A DNA stretch of 13,688 nucleotides from Caryophanales bacterium UBA4855 (GTDB lineage Bacteria; Bacillota_I; Bacilli_A; RFN20; CAG-826), in assembly GCA_002399785.1 (NCBI GenBank), contig DHEH01000017.1, forward strand, positions 40,425 to 54,112. Direction: 5' to 3'. Under the pieces are notes generated by a model that saw nothing but the letters and a program-made list of their open reading frames with translations, did no database searches and was not told the origin of the DNA. Made by a program: the position numbers and the translations under genes. Positions 1 through 5,997 of the stretch are shown here, piece after piece (the stretch's first letter is position 1; each line of letters starts with the position of its first letter).

Positions 1-83
1 AACCAAACTCACGGAAGAAGAAATGAGAGTGGTAGAGAATTCTCTTCTCCGGTATCAAGAGAAACGAAATTCAGATTCTCCTC

Positions 84-710
84 GTGTGCCTGAAAAGCCA
101 AAAGGTTTCCTATTCAAAAGGAGAGATGATCTTCCGCATGGGAGAGAAGATTTCCAGAACCGCACTTCTTCTCAAAGGAAAAGCCCATGTCGAATGGTAC
201 GACTACTGGGGAAAAAGACATATCGTCAATGCGATCCTTCCTGGGGATATCCTCGGAGAGACTTATGCCGCTACCCAAGGAATCCCGAACTTCAATATCG
301 CAGCCGATGAAGATAGCGTTCTTCTTTTCCTCGACTTATCTTCTCTTCTTCATATGTGTTCTTCCGCTTGTCCCTTCCATGCGAGATTAATCGATAATCT
401 CTTTGCTGTCTTAGCGAAAAGAAATATCACCTTGCGGGAGAAACTCACTTATATCACTCAACCGACTTTGAGAGATAAGATTCTCACCTATCTCTCTTCC
501 GAATCCATTCGTCAGCCTTCGGCCTATTTCGACATTCCTTTCGATCGGCAGCAACTTGCCGACTTTCTTTCTTCCGATAGAAGCGCTCTTTCCAAGGAAC
601 TTTCGAAGTTAAAGAAAGAAGGCTTGATCGATTTTGAAAAGAATCACTTCCATCTGCTGTTGAAAGAAGAAGAAAAAGTTACTCTAACATCAGAAGCAAA
701 GCCATCTTGA
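84..710 (+). CDS. Crp/Fnr-family transcriptional regulator, N-terminus uncertain
   Basis: Cytoplasmic DNA-binding regulator of the Crp/Fnr superfamily. From the GTG at 84 (208 aa), residues about 10-90 form the cyclic-nucleotide-binding-type beta barrel (YSKGEMIF, then GDILGETYA near 54-62). A Cys pair lies at 92 and 96 in MCSSACPFH, followed by the dimer helix. The C-terminal winged helix-turn-helix covers about 150-182 (DRQQLADFLSSDRSALSKEL). This resembles Bacillota Crp/Fnr proteins whose ligand is mostly unknown. GTG 84 is the only canonical start in frame, but the open frame runs back to position 36 and encodes ILFSGIKRNEIQILL, which matches the usual N-terminal helix of the family, so GTG 84 is probably not the native start. 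A stop at 33-35 blocks further extension; an ATG with a plausible SD lies at 23 in another frame. TGA stop. Converges with the cupin gene, 3' ends overlapping by 32 nt. Family call firm, ligand and targets unknown. Confidence 0.85.
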   Translation: MCLKSQKVSYSKGEMIFRMGEKISRTALLLKGKAHVEWYDYWGKRHIVNAILPGDILGETYAATQGIPNFNIAADEDSVLLFLDLSSLLHMCSSACPFHARLIDNLFAVLAKRNITLREKLTYITQPTLRDKILTYLSSESIRQPSAYFDIPFDRQQLADFLSSDRSALSKELSKLKKEGLIDFEKNHFHLLLKEEEKVTLTSEAKPS

Positions 711-1332
711 AACGGCCGTTTGCTTTGACGTAATGTCTTCCGCCTTTGGCGAAGTGGAAGTTCTCTCCGGCTTTGATCGGGTACTCTTTTCCTTCGTAAC
801 CGATGATTCCTTCTCCGTCTAAAGCGAAGACGATCGCTTCACCAGGAGCTGCATGTTCGGATAAACCGGTTCCTTTATCAAAGGCAAGAAGCGCAAACTT
901 CATTCCTTCTCCTTTGACAACATCCATATTGACGATCTTCCCATCTTGATACGGTAATAGATCGGCTAACTTGAAGACTTCTCCTGCTTTGATTGCTTGA
1001 TTCATACCATCCTCCTTTTGCAATGCAATTTCTGTATAAACTACACCTTCCTTACTTCTCATACCAGCCGTGATACCGCTAGGAAGAAGAATAAATTCTC
1101 CTTCCTTCAAGAATCGGCTTTGGGCTTCTCTAGTAAAGACTTCTAAGTATCCTCCATTGACCATCAAGAGTTTTCGTTCGGGATGGCTTTCCGCGCTGAT
1201 ATCCGTGTTTGCCGCTAAAGAGAAATAGGTTATGCTATTTTTCCCCGAAACAACGTTCTTTGAGATAGTGCAATAAGGAACAGGAGCATTCTCTTTGGCA
1301 ATAGAGAAGACGACGCCGGCTTTTTCGTTCAT
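679..1332 (-). CDS. Bicupin (two cupin domains) protein
   Basis: Protein of 217 aa with two cupin beta-barrel halves. The N-terminal half (about 20-100) has the ESHPERKLLMVNGGYLEVF core and an LPSGITAG turn. The C-terminal half (about 140-217) has SEHAAPGEAIVFALDGEG, in which His160 and Glu165 are possible metal ligands, and YPIKAGENFHFAKGGRHYVKA with His200 as the second-motif His. The first motif lacks the full HxH pair. There is no signal peptide, so it should be cytosolic. The start is supported by an AAAGGAG site 9 nt upstream. The 3' end overlaps the convergent Crp/Fnr gene, and together with the FNR-like palindrome upstream this suggests the regulator may control it, which is inference. 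Cupins range from metal-dependent enzymes to ligand sensors, and the exact reaction cannot be read here. Base composition is richer in G+C than in genes after 1.9 kb. Confidence 0.85.
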   Translation of the reverse strand: MNEKAGVVFSIAKENAPVPYCTISKNVVSGKNSITYFSLAANTDISAESHPERKLLMVNGGYLEVFTREAQSRFLKEGEFILLPSGITAGMRSKEGVVYTEIALQKEDGMNQAIKAGEVFKLADLLPYQDGKIVNMDVVKGEGMKFALLAFDKGTGLSEHAAPGEAIVFALDGEGIIGYEGKEYPIKAGENFHFAKGGRHYVKANGRFKMALLLMLE

Positions 1333-1427
1333 ATCTTCTTTCTCCTTTCATTGATAAGAATTGGCAACATGACGTCTTCATATGTTGGTACTTTCATAAA
1401 GATTGCCCCTTAACAAATATCTCTTAA

Positions 1428-1456
1428 ATATTATCACTATAGGTAGAGTTTTACAA
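1428..1456 (-). promoter_or_regulatory. Putative promoter of the cupin gene
   Basis: Read on the minus strand, a -35 TTGTAA (1451-1456) is separated by 17 bp from TAATAT (1428-1433); GATAAT shifted by 2 is an alternative -10. Transcription would start near 1421, giving a leader of about 90 nt before the ATG at 1332. Confidence 0.5.
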
Positions 1457-1475
1457 TGAAACCGTAGTAAATAGC

Positions 1476-1488
1476 TTGACTGTTTCAA
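1476..1488. promoter_or_regulatory. FNR-like palindrome upstream of the cupin promoter
   Basis: TTGACTGTTTCAA is a dyad of TTGA and TCAA half-sites with 5 bp between them. The classical FNR/CRP-type site has 6 bp, so it is one base short. Its centre lies about 61 bp upstream of the predicted start of the cupin transcript, the usual class I activator position. A Crp/Fnr gene lies next door. Binding is inference. Confidence 0.3.
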
Positions 1489-1509
1489 CTTTTGATTTTT
1501 TTAATTTTT

Positions 1510-1525
1510 GCCAGATACTCTATCC
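1510..1525 (-). repeat. 16-bp tRNA-Arg fragment (possible att relic)
   Basis: Positions 1510-1525 match 1841-1856 inside the intact tRNA-Arg(ACG) gene at 15 of 16 bases and in the same orientation. The copied part runs from the D-arm to the 5' half of the anticodon stem. It breaks off at the anticodon loop, where the sequence becomes T/A-rich. It could be a relic of integration at the tRNA gene or a fragment of a second tRNA-Arg. Confidence 0.5.
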
Positions 1526-1606
1526 GCATCTCTGGGTGAGGCACCTAAAATAGATCTTCTTGAAGACCTGCAGTTCCTTGTCGTTTGCCTTGAAGGAGTA
1601 AATAAA

Positions 1607-1660
1607 CCGTTTAACGAGTGTGCACCCCCTAAGGTAATCCGTTTAACGAGTTGGCACTCC
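1607..1660. repeat. Tandem 22-bp direct repeat with 32-bp period
   Basis: CCGTTTAACGAGTGTGCACCCC (1607-1628) recurs at 1639-1660 with 19 of 22 bases identical; the first 13 bases are identical. No gene is associated. Repeated subterminal motifs of this size occur at the ends of some insertion sequences (the IS21 family is one example), so this may be an IS-end remnant, but no transposase is present in the window. Confidence 0.6.
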
Positions 1661-1753
1661 TTCGCCTCTAAAATGCCATAAAAAGAACCTGGCCAGTCAA
1701 GTCAAAGTCAGACTGCTATCAAGAAAAGGCCCATTTATCGCGGTTTTTGATAC

Positions 1754-1784
1754 AAAAAAAGTGACACATGTTTGTATCACTTTT
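1754..1784 (-). terminator. Intrinsic terminator of tRNA-Arg(ACG)
   Basis: On the minus strand an 11-bp stem (1758-1768 with 1773-1783, one G-U pair) closes a 4-nt loop and is followed by a run of seven T. It lies 13 nt past the CCA end of the tRNA. Confidence 0.8.
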
Positions 1785-1796
1785 ATCGTTCTAATA

Positions 1797-1873
1797 TGGT
1801 GCGCTAGGCAGGAGTCGAACCCGCAACCCTTTGGTTCGTAGCCAAATACTCTATCCAGTTGAGCTACTAGCGC
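1797..1873 (-). tRNA. tRNA-Arg(ACG)
   Basis: Seventy-seven nt including an encoded CCA (1797-1799) and discriminator A. The acceptor stem pairs GCGCTAG (1867-1873) with CTAGCGC (1801-1807). The anticodon loop reads CTACGAA, giving anticodon ACG for CGN arginine codons; A34 would be deaminated to inosine in bacteria. The T-arm GTTCGAC is intact. It has its own promoter and terminator. A 16-bp piece of this gene is repeated at 1510-1525. Confidence 0.95.
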
Positions 1874-1881
1874 GCCCATCT

Positions 1882-1910
1882 AATATAAAACAATATTGAG
1901 ATTTTTTCAA
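1882..1910 (-). promoter_or_regulatory. Promoter of tRNA-Arg(ACG)
   Basis: On the minus strand TTGAAA (1905-1910) and TATATT (1882-1887) are separated by exactly 17 bp. The -10 ends 8 bp before the mature 5' end of the tRNA, so the 5' leader is very short. Confidence 0.7.
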
Positions 1911-1944
1911 TATTTTTATTCTTCTTTTATATGTTTGTAAAGAA

Positions 1945-1950
1945 TATAAT
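1945..1950 (+). promoter_or_regulatory. -10 element before the two-gene unit
   Basis: A perfect TATAAT lies 23 bp before the ATG at 1974. The -35 region at the right distance (TTCTTT, 1922-1927) is a poor match, so activation or a weak promoter is possible. A GAGGAAAT ribosome site follows at about 1963. Confidence 0.5.
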
Positions 1951-1973
1951 ATTCATGAAATCGAGGAAATATT

Positions 1974-2594
1974 ATGAACTTAAATGATAAAATTCAAAAC
2001 GATTTAACAATTATCCAAAATGAAAAGACAATAAAACAAGATATGGATGCATGTATCGATGAATATATTAACGATCTTAATTTTAATAACTTTACAGAAG
2101 ATGACAAATCAGCCACCATTTATGTTGACCTTGAAAAAGATCCAATTTATGAAGATTATAGCGAAGAATCCACGTTAAATCCTGCCTTATATAGTTTTGT
2201 TGAAGAAAATTTTCGATTGATTAAAAATAAGAAACTTCCTTTAACTGTTCAATTTCATTTTCCGAAGACTATAGCAAAAAAGGAACGTCTAAAAATTATG
2301 AAATTATTTAAAGTTCATTATGCAATCTTAACCAAAGAAAGAAAAAAAGAAAATAAAAGAGCAATTATAACATCGCTATTTATGGTTTTAATAGGCGCTA
2401 TTATTTTAGCAATATATTTTACTATCTCTCGTCTTGCAGTTTTTGAAGGAAATGACATTGTAAAAGAAATTCTTAATATTTTTGCTTGGGTTTTCATTTG
2501 GGAAGCGTGTGATCAATTAGTTTTTGCTACTTCTAGAAACAACATCTTCTCTTTAGCTTATAAACACTTTTTTAATTCCACACTTAAAGGATAA
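1974..2594 (+). CDS. Two-TM membrane protein with WEACD motif, function unknown
   Basis: A 206-aa protein I cannot assign to a named family. Residues 1-125 are a soluble, acidic then basic cytoplasmic region with no Cys or His cluster. They end in a highly basic stretch (KERKKENKR, 121-129), which by the positive-inside rule faces the cytoplasm. Two hydrophobic segments follow at about 130-151 and 164-182 with a short loop between them. The second carries the sequence WVFIWEACD (172-180). A comparable aromatic-Trp-Glu-Ala-x-Asp pattern occurs in other uncharacterised two-TM bacterial proteins I recall, so this may be a conserved family. The start is supported by AGGAAA 6 nt upstream. The next gene starts 4 nt after its stop and its SD lies in this gene's last codons, so the two are translationally coupled and probably act together. 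Confidence 0.75.
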   Translation: MNLNDKIQNDLTIIQNEKTIKQDMDACIDEYINDLNFNNFTEDDKSATIYVDLEKDPIYEDYSEESTLNPALYSFVEENFRLIKNKKLPLTVQFHFPKTIAKKERLKIMKLFKVHYAILTKERKKENKRAIITSLFMVLIGAIILAIYFTISRLAVFEGNDIVKEILNIFAWVFIWEACDQLVFATSRNNIFSLAYKHFFNSTLKG

Positions 2595-2598
2595 TGAT

Positions 2599-3669
2599 AT
2601 GATTTTTAACTTAAACAATAACGATATTAACAAATTAAATAAACTATTTGAAATTCATGAATTCAATGAAGCAATTGATAATATGTATCTTGAGTTTCTT
2701 TTTTATGGAGCTAAGAAAATTAATAAAGAAATGATAGATAAAAATGGATTTTTAAATTCTTTTATGAAGCTAATGGATATTGAAAAAAATGACACTGACT
2801 TTTTATCTTTATGTAAGGATTTTGAAATTGATAAAATTTCAAAATCTCCCGCAAAACCCTACTTAAATAATAATTTTACAAAAAATATTAAAATAAGAGA
2901 TGTAAATAAATATAGTTATAAATTAACTAACGAAACCATCAACGCTTATGAACCAATTATATACAAAGATATTAAAGTTGAAGGTGAATTTTATCGTGAA
3001 ATTCCAGAACTTACTTATCTTGATGAAGCGTATACCTATCCATCAATAAAATACAAAAATACCACGTGGATGTCTCTTATTCCTCATGAAATTAATACAA
3101 TGCAAGAATCAATTGATGAAGCAAAAGGTGATGTTTTAGTATATGGCTTAGGTTTAGGATATTATTCCTATATGGTTTCAAATAAAAAAGGAGTTTCTCA
3201 TGTCACAATTGTTGAAATTGATAACCGAATTATAGAATTATTTAAAGAGAACATTTTACCTCAATTTCCTAATAAAGATAAAATAACTATCCTAGAAGCT
3301 GATGCTTTTAAATTTACTAACAATAACACCACTCATTATGATTATGCTTTTTTTGACCTATATCACGATGCAGATGATGGACTAGAATTATACGTTAAAA
3401 TGAAAAAATTAGAAAATACATTTATCGATAAATATTCCTATTGGATAGAAACAACCTTACTAGCTTCTTTTAGAAGATTATTGATTAATTTAATTAATGA
3501 AGAATTCAATCACGAAAATAATGTTGATTACACATTGGAAGATGGTTTTAACGATCATGTCATCAATTCTCTTCATAATTTACTTCAAAATACAAAATTT
3601 AATTCATACAACGATATTTATAATTTACTTAGCGATAAATCATTAATTCAATTAATATCTAATATATAA
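2599..3669 (+). CDS. SAM-methyltransferase / spermidine-synthase-like Rossmann protein
   Basis: A 356-aa cytosolic protein. Residues 1-110 are helical and Asn/Lys-rich. From about 155 it shows a class I SAM-binding Rossmann fold: motif I GLGLG at 183-187 after strand VLVY, the acidic end of beta-2 at VEID (205-208), an EADAF segment (234-237) for the adenine site, and FFDLYHDADDG (251-261) where the catalytic or polyamine-binding acids of spermidine synthase-like proteins sit. WMSLIPHEINTMQESI (157-172) precedes motif I. The fold call is sound, but whether it methylates, transfers aminopropyl groups or has lost activity cannot be told. It is cotranscribed with the two-TM protein upstream (4-nt gap, AAAGGA ribosome site) and closed by a strong terminator. 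The pot operon lies nearby on the other strand, so a polyamine link is tempting but unsupported. Confidence 0.75.
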   Translation: MIFNLNNNDINKLNKLFEIHEFNEAIDNMYLEFLFYGAKKINKEMIDKNGFLNSFMKLMDIEKNDTDFLSLCKDFEIDKISKSPAKPYLNNNFTKNIKIRDVNKYSYKLTNETINAYEPIIYKDIKVEGEFYREIPELTYLDEAYTYPSIKYKNTTWMSLIPHEINTMQESIDEAKGDVLVYGLGLGYYSYMVSNKKGVSHVTIVEIDNRIIELFKENILPQFPNKDKITILEADAFKFTNNNTTHYDYAFFDLYHDADDGLELYVKMKKLENTFIDKYSYWIETTLLASFRRLLINLINEEFNHENNVDYTLEDGFNDHVINSLHNLLQNTKFNSYNDIYNLLSDKSLIQLISNI

Positions 3670-3694
3670 AAACACCGACTGAGTCGGTGTTTTT
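3668..3694. terminator. Bidirectional intrinsic terminator
   Basis: A perfect 12-bp stem (AAAAACACCGAC with its complement) and a 3-nt loop give a T run on either strand. It overlaps the stop codon of the upstream plus-strand gene and lies 11 nt beyond the CCA of tRNA-Cys on the minus strand. It also is the first clear terminator after the minus-strand pot operon. Confidence 0.9.
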
Positions 3695-3705
3695 AAAAAA
3701 TTAAC

Positions 3706-3780
3706 TGGAGCTTCCTAGCGGATTTGAACCACTGATCATTGAGTTGCAGTCAATTGCCTTACCAGCTTGGCTAAGGAAGC
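3706..3780 (-). tRNA. tRNA-Cys(GCA)
   Basis: Seventy-five nt with encoded CCA. The acceptor stem pairs GCTTCCT with AGGAAGC. The anticodon loop reads CTGCAAC, giving anticodon GCA, closed by stem ATTGA/TCAAT. The discriminator base is U73, the usual CysRS identity base. It lies downstream of the hydrolase gene on the same strand, so it may be made both from its own promoter and by read-through of the pot operon. Confidence 0.95.
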
Positions 3781-3798
3781 ATTAAAAATCGCTTTATT

Positions 3799-3827
3799 AA
3801 TATATCAAAAAACGATCTTTAAATCAA
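3799..3827 (-). promoter_or_regulatory. Promoter of tRNA-Cys
   Basis: On the minus strand TTGATT (3822-3827) and TATATT (3799-3804) are 17 bp apart, with TG one base before the -10 (extended -10). The -35 lies 8 bp beyond the stop codon of the hydrolase gene. Confidence 0.65.
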
Positions 3828-3835
3828 CAATAAAA

Positions 3836-4399
3836 CTATCCAAGAATGTCTTTAGTGGCGGTATCAAGGTAGTTTAGGGCTAATTCACAAACTTTGTATT
3901 GTAAATCAAAAGTAGCTTTTAGATTGTTAGGATATTCTAAAGAGTGTCCGACTCCATCAATTATTTCAAAAAAAGGATAAGCAAATTTAAATTTTTCAAG
4001 TTCAGAAGAATTAATATGTTTATCTAATGAGCCGATTAGAACAAAATCATTTTGTCTAATATATTTTAAACTTGAAGAAACTGGCGTTAAACAAATAAAA
4101 CGAGCACTATCCAACTTAAATAATTCACGAAAATAACCAGCGACATATGTACCAATTGATTTAGCAATAAGAATTATTTCGTCATATTGCGATAAATCGA
4201 CATTATCAAATAACTTTTTAGAATAATCGATAGCATGCTTAATTATATCTTTTTCAGTCATACTTTTTAAATCGATATTACGGGCATAATCATAACGAAA
4301 ATATACTGAATCGCCTTCGATATTGGTATCAATAAAATAAAGCAATGAACGATCACAACTATATCTTTGACCTGGGAAAATTAGTTTAAGTGTTTTCAT
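3836..4399 (-). CDS. Small alpha/beta-hydrolase-fold protein
   Basis: A 187-aa protein with a plausible alpha/beta-hydrolase triad. Ser81 sits in the nucleophile elbow IAKSIGT (a GxSxG variant with Ala in place of the first Gly), Asp126 in LIGSLDKH, and His152 in GVGHSLEY. The N-terminal strand KLIFPGQRY can supply the oxyanion loop. There is no signal peptide, so it should be cytoplasmic. It is short for the superfamily and the lid region is minimal. It is the last gene of the pot operon: its ATG lies 2 nt after the potD stop, and its SD (GAGAGGAA) overlaps the end of potD, indicating coupled translation. Substrate unknown; an esterase or amidase acting on an acylated amine would fit the context but is inference. 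TAG stop. Confidence 0.75.
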   Translation of the reverse strand: MKTLKLIFPGQRYSCDRSLLYFIDTNIEGDSVYFRYDYARNIDLKSMTEKDIIKHAIDYSKKLFDNVDLSQYDEIILIAKSIGTYVAGYFRELFKLDSARFICLTPVSSSLKYIRQNDFVLIGSLDKHINSSELEKFKFAYPFFEIIDGVGHSLEYPNNLKATFDLQYKVCELALNYLDTATKDILG

Positions 4400-4401
4400 A
4401 A

Positions 4402-5985
4402 TTATTCCTCTCTTATTCTTTTTCTCTTTTTAATCTTAGCTTTATTGATTAATTTATAGCTTCCTAAGAACCCAACAATTAAAACAAAAGCTGTTATTAC
4501 TATTATTGTAACCCAAATTGGTAAAGGATTAACCTTAACATTTTCCCACATTGAAACTATTTTATCATTTTGTTGAGCTCCAAAGTCTTGCATGATAGCT
4601 AAATGTGGTAAATCACTAACCATAGGGTATTGAGCACGCATCTGACGATTAATTTGCTCAGGATCTACGTGAACGATGTAATCGCTAGTATCAGTAGTGT
4701 CATTTCTAAAGAAATAACTCAAATCATAAGGGTAAGATTCGACTGATTCATCTAAATTTCCGTCTTCATCATACCTGCAATCATACCATTCAGTGACAAT
4801 ATCAAAAACATCGCTTCCGCCAATAAATGGTGTATATCCGACGTAATCCATATTATTTGCAGCCGTAGCAGGAAGAGATAAGAAATCTAAGAAAGAGTTT
4901 GCTCCACTCTTATGATCTCCCGTTACAGCAGAAGGCATACAGAAACCATCAAACCAAATATTACAACAATATTCGGGTAAGGCAAAGTAAAGAGTTGTGC
5001 CATTTTCTTCTGCAGTGTCCATTGAATAGACAGCATCACCGCTCCAGCAAAGATTGATTCCTACCTTTCCAGTAACAATGTCGCTTTTACCAGTATCAAC
5101 TTCAAAACCATAAATATAATTCTTTAAATCAATTAATGAAGCTTGAACTTTATCGATTGTTTCATCATCGTGACGATTAAAGATTTCACTTACTTTTTTA
5201 TTATATTCATCACTATAATTACCATCATAAGCATTATATAATTCTTCAAATTCATCGCTAAAAGTGTGCACTAAACCCATTGCGTAAGTATCACGCATTG
5301 AATCTTTTATTGAAGCACAATTAGCGTAATATTGACTCTTTTCCCACAAAGTATTCCACCCATCAGGAGCACAAAAATCATTGATTACATCTTCACTTTC
5401 GCGACCATTTATACGTTTAAATTCAGGATTAAACATCAAACCTAAAGTTCCCCGCATATAACCGATTGTAAAATCATTTAAAGTCCCTAAAGAACTATCT
5501 TCAGGATCAATTAAAGTTGTGTTTAATTTACCGTTTTCACCAATCAAGAAATCACTACCATAAGTTTTATAATTCTCGACACTAGTCATGTCGATTTTTT
5601 GAATCATTTCTGCTTTTGCTAAACGTTGAATCATGTAGTCGCTAGTACAAACTAAATCATAACTAGATTTCCCAGTTTTGAGTTCGTTATACATTGTTTC
5701 GTTAGTATCATAAGTATCGTAAATAATCTCAACTCTTTTATTAAAATCTTCACCAAAATATTTAGCTTTATTTTCTGGTTCATTAATCCAATCGACATAT
5801 TGTTCAGTTAAATCTTTTTCATTATATCCATTTTCAGGATCATTAAGATAAACATAATCACCAGCATTTAAAACTTTAACATAAACGACATCTTCCGTAT
5901 CTTGGCTACTATTGCAGCTACTCATGATTGGAGATAAAATTGCGCAAATACCCATTAAACTTACATATTTTAAATATTTTTTCAT
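4402..5985 (-). CDS. potD: PotD-like polyamine-binding lipoprotein with C-terminal TM
   Basis: Extracytoplasmic substrate-binding protein of a spermidine/putrescine ABC importer, 527 aa against about 350 in the E. coli type. A lipoprotein signal (1-23) ends at Cys24 (PIMSSC, Met at -3, a slightly unusual lipobox). The periplasmic-binding fold follows: YDLVCTSDYMIQRL (109-122), IGYMRGTLGLMFN (174-186), the hinge-side LCWSGDAVYSM (312-322) and CNIWFDGFCMP (341-351). Trp344 and Asp346 sit where polyamine-contacting aromatic and acidic residues lie in this family. Insertions account for the extra length. Unusually, a second membrane segment (about 489-510) and a basic tail (KINKRKR-like, 511-527) follow, so both ends are in the membrane. 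A strong AGGAGGAG ribosome site stands 7 nt before the ATG, suggesting higher expression than the transporter core. It lies 12 nt after potC. Confidence 0.88.
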   Translation of the reverse strand: MKKYLKYVSLMGICAILSPIMSSCNSSQDTEDVVYVKVLNAGDYVYLNDPENGYNEKDLTEQYVDWINEPENKAKYFGEDFNKRVEIIYDTYDTNETMYNELKTGKSSYDLVCTSDYMIQRLAKAEMIQKIDMTSVENYKTYGSDFLIGENGKLNTTLIDPEDSSLGTLNDFTIGYMRGTLGLMFNPEFKRINGRESEDVINDFCAPDGWNTLWEKSQYYANCASIKDSMRDTYAMGLVHTFSDEFEELYNAYDGNYSDEYNKKVSEIFNRHDDETIDKVQASLIDLKNYIYGFEVDTGKSDIVTGKVGINLCWSGDAVYSMDTAEENGTTLYFALPEYCCNIWFDGFCMPSAVTGDHKSGANSFLDFLSLPATAANNMDYVGYTPFIGGSDVFDIVTEWYDCRYDEDGNLDESVESYPYDLSYFFRNDTTDTSDYIVHVDPEQINRQMRAQYPMVSDLPHLAIMQDFGAQQNDKIVSMWENVKVNPLPIWVTIIVITAFVLIVGFLGSYKLINKAKIKKRKRIREE

Positions 5986-5997
5986 TTTATACTCCTC

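Larger units (their letters stand above)
1461..1753. other. Gene-free boundary region at the composition change
   Basis: Between the cupin promoter and the tRNA-Arg terminator I find no convincing gene. A frame open from 1505 to about 1680 lacks an ATG or SD and matches nothing I recognise. The interval holds the FNR-like palindrome, the tRNA-Arg fragment and the 22-bp direct repeats. It separates the higher-GC left part from the AT-rich remainder. Confidence 0.5.

Noticed and set aside
23..310. 95-aa plus-strand frame overlapping the Crp/Fnr gene
   Set aside because: Only its first residues might belong to the regulator before a frameshift; the remainder is an out-of-frame basic sequence without family resemblance.
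1505..1681. Open frame of about 58 codons in the boundary region
   Set aside because: No ATG or GTG start, no ribosome site, no recognisable motif, and it spans the direct repeats.
1697..1879. 60-aa minus-strand frame across the tRNA-Arg gene
   Set aside because: It is the translation of the tRNA and its terminator; no independent coding signal.
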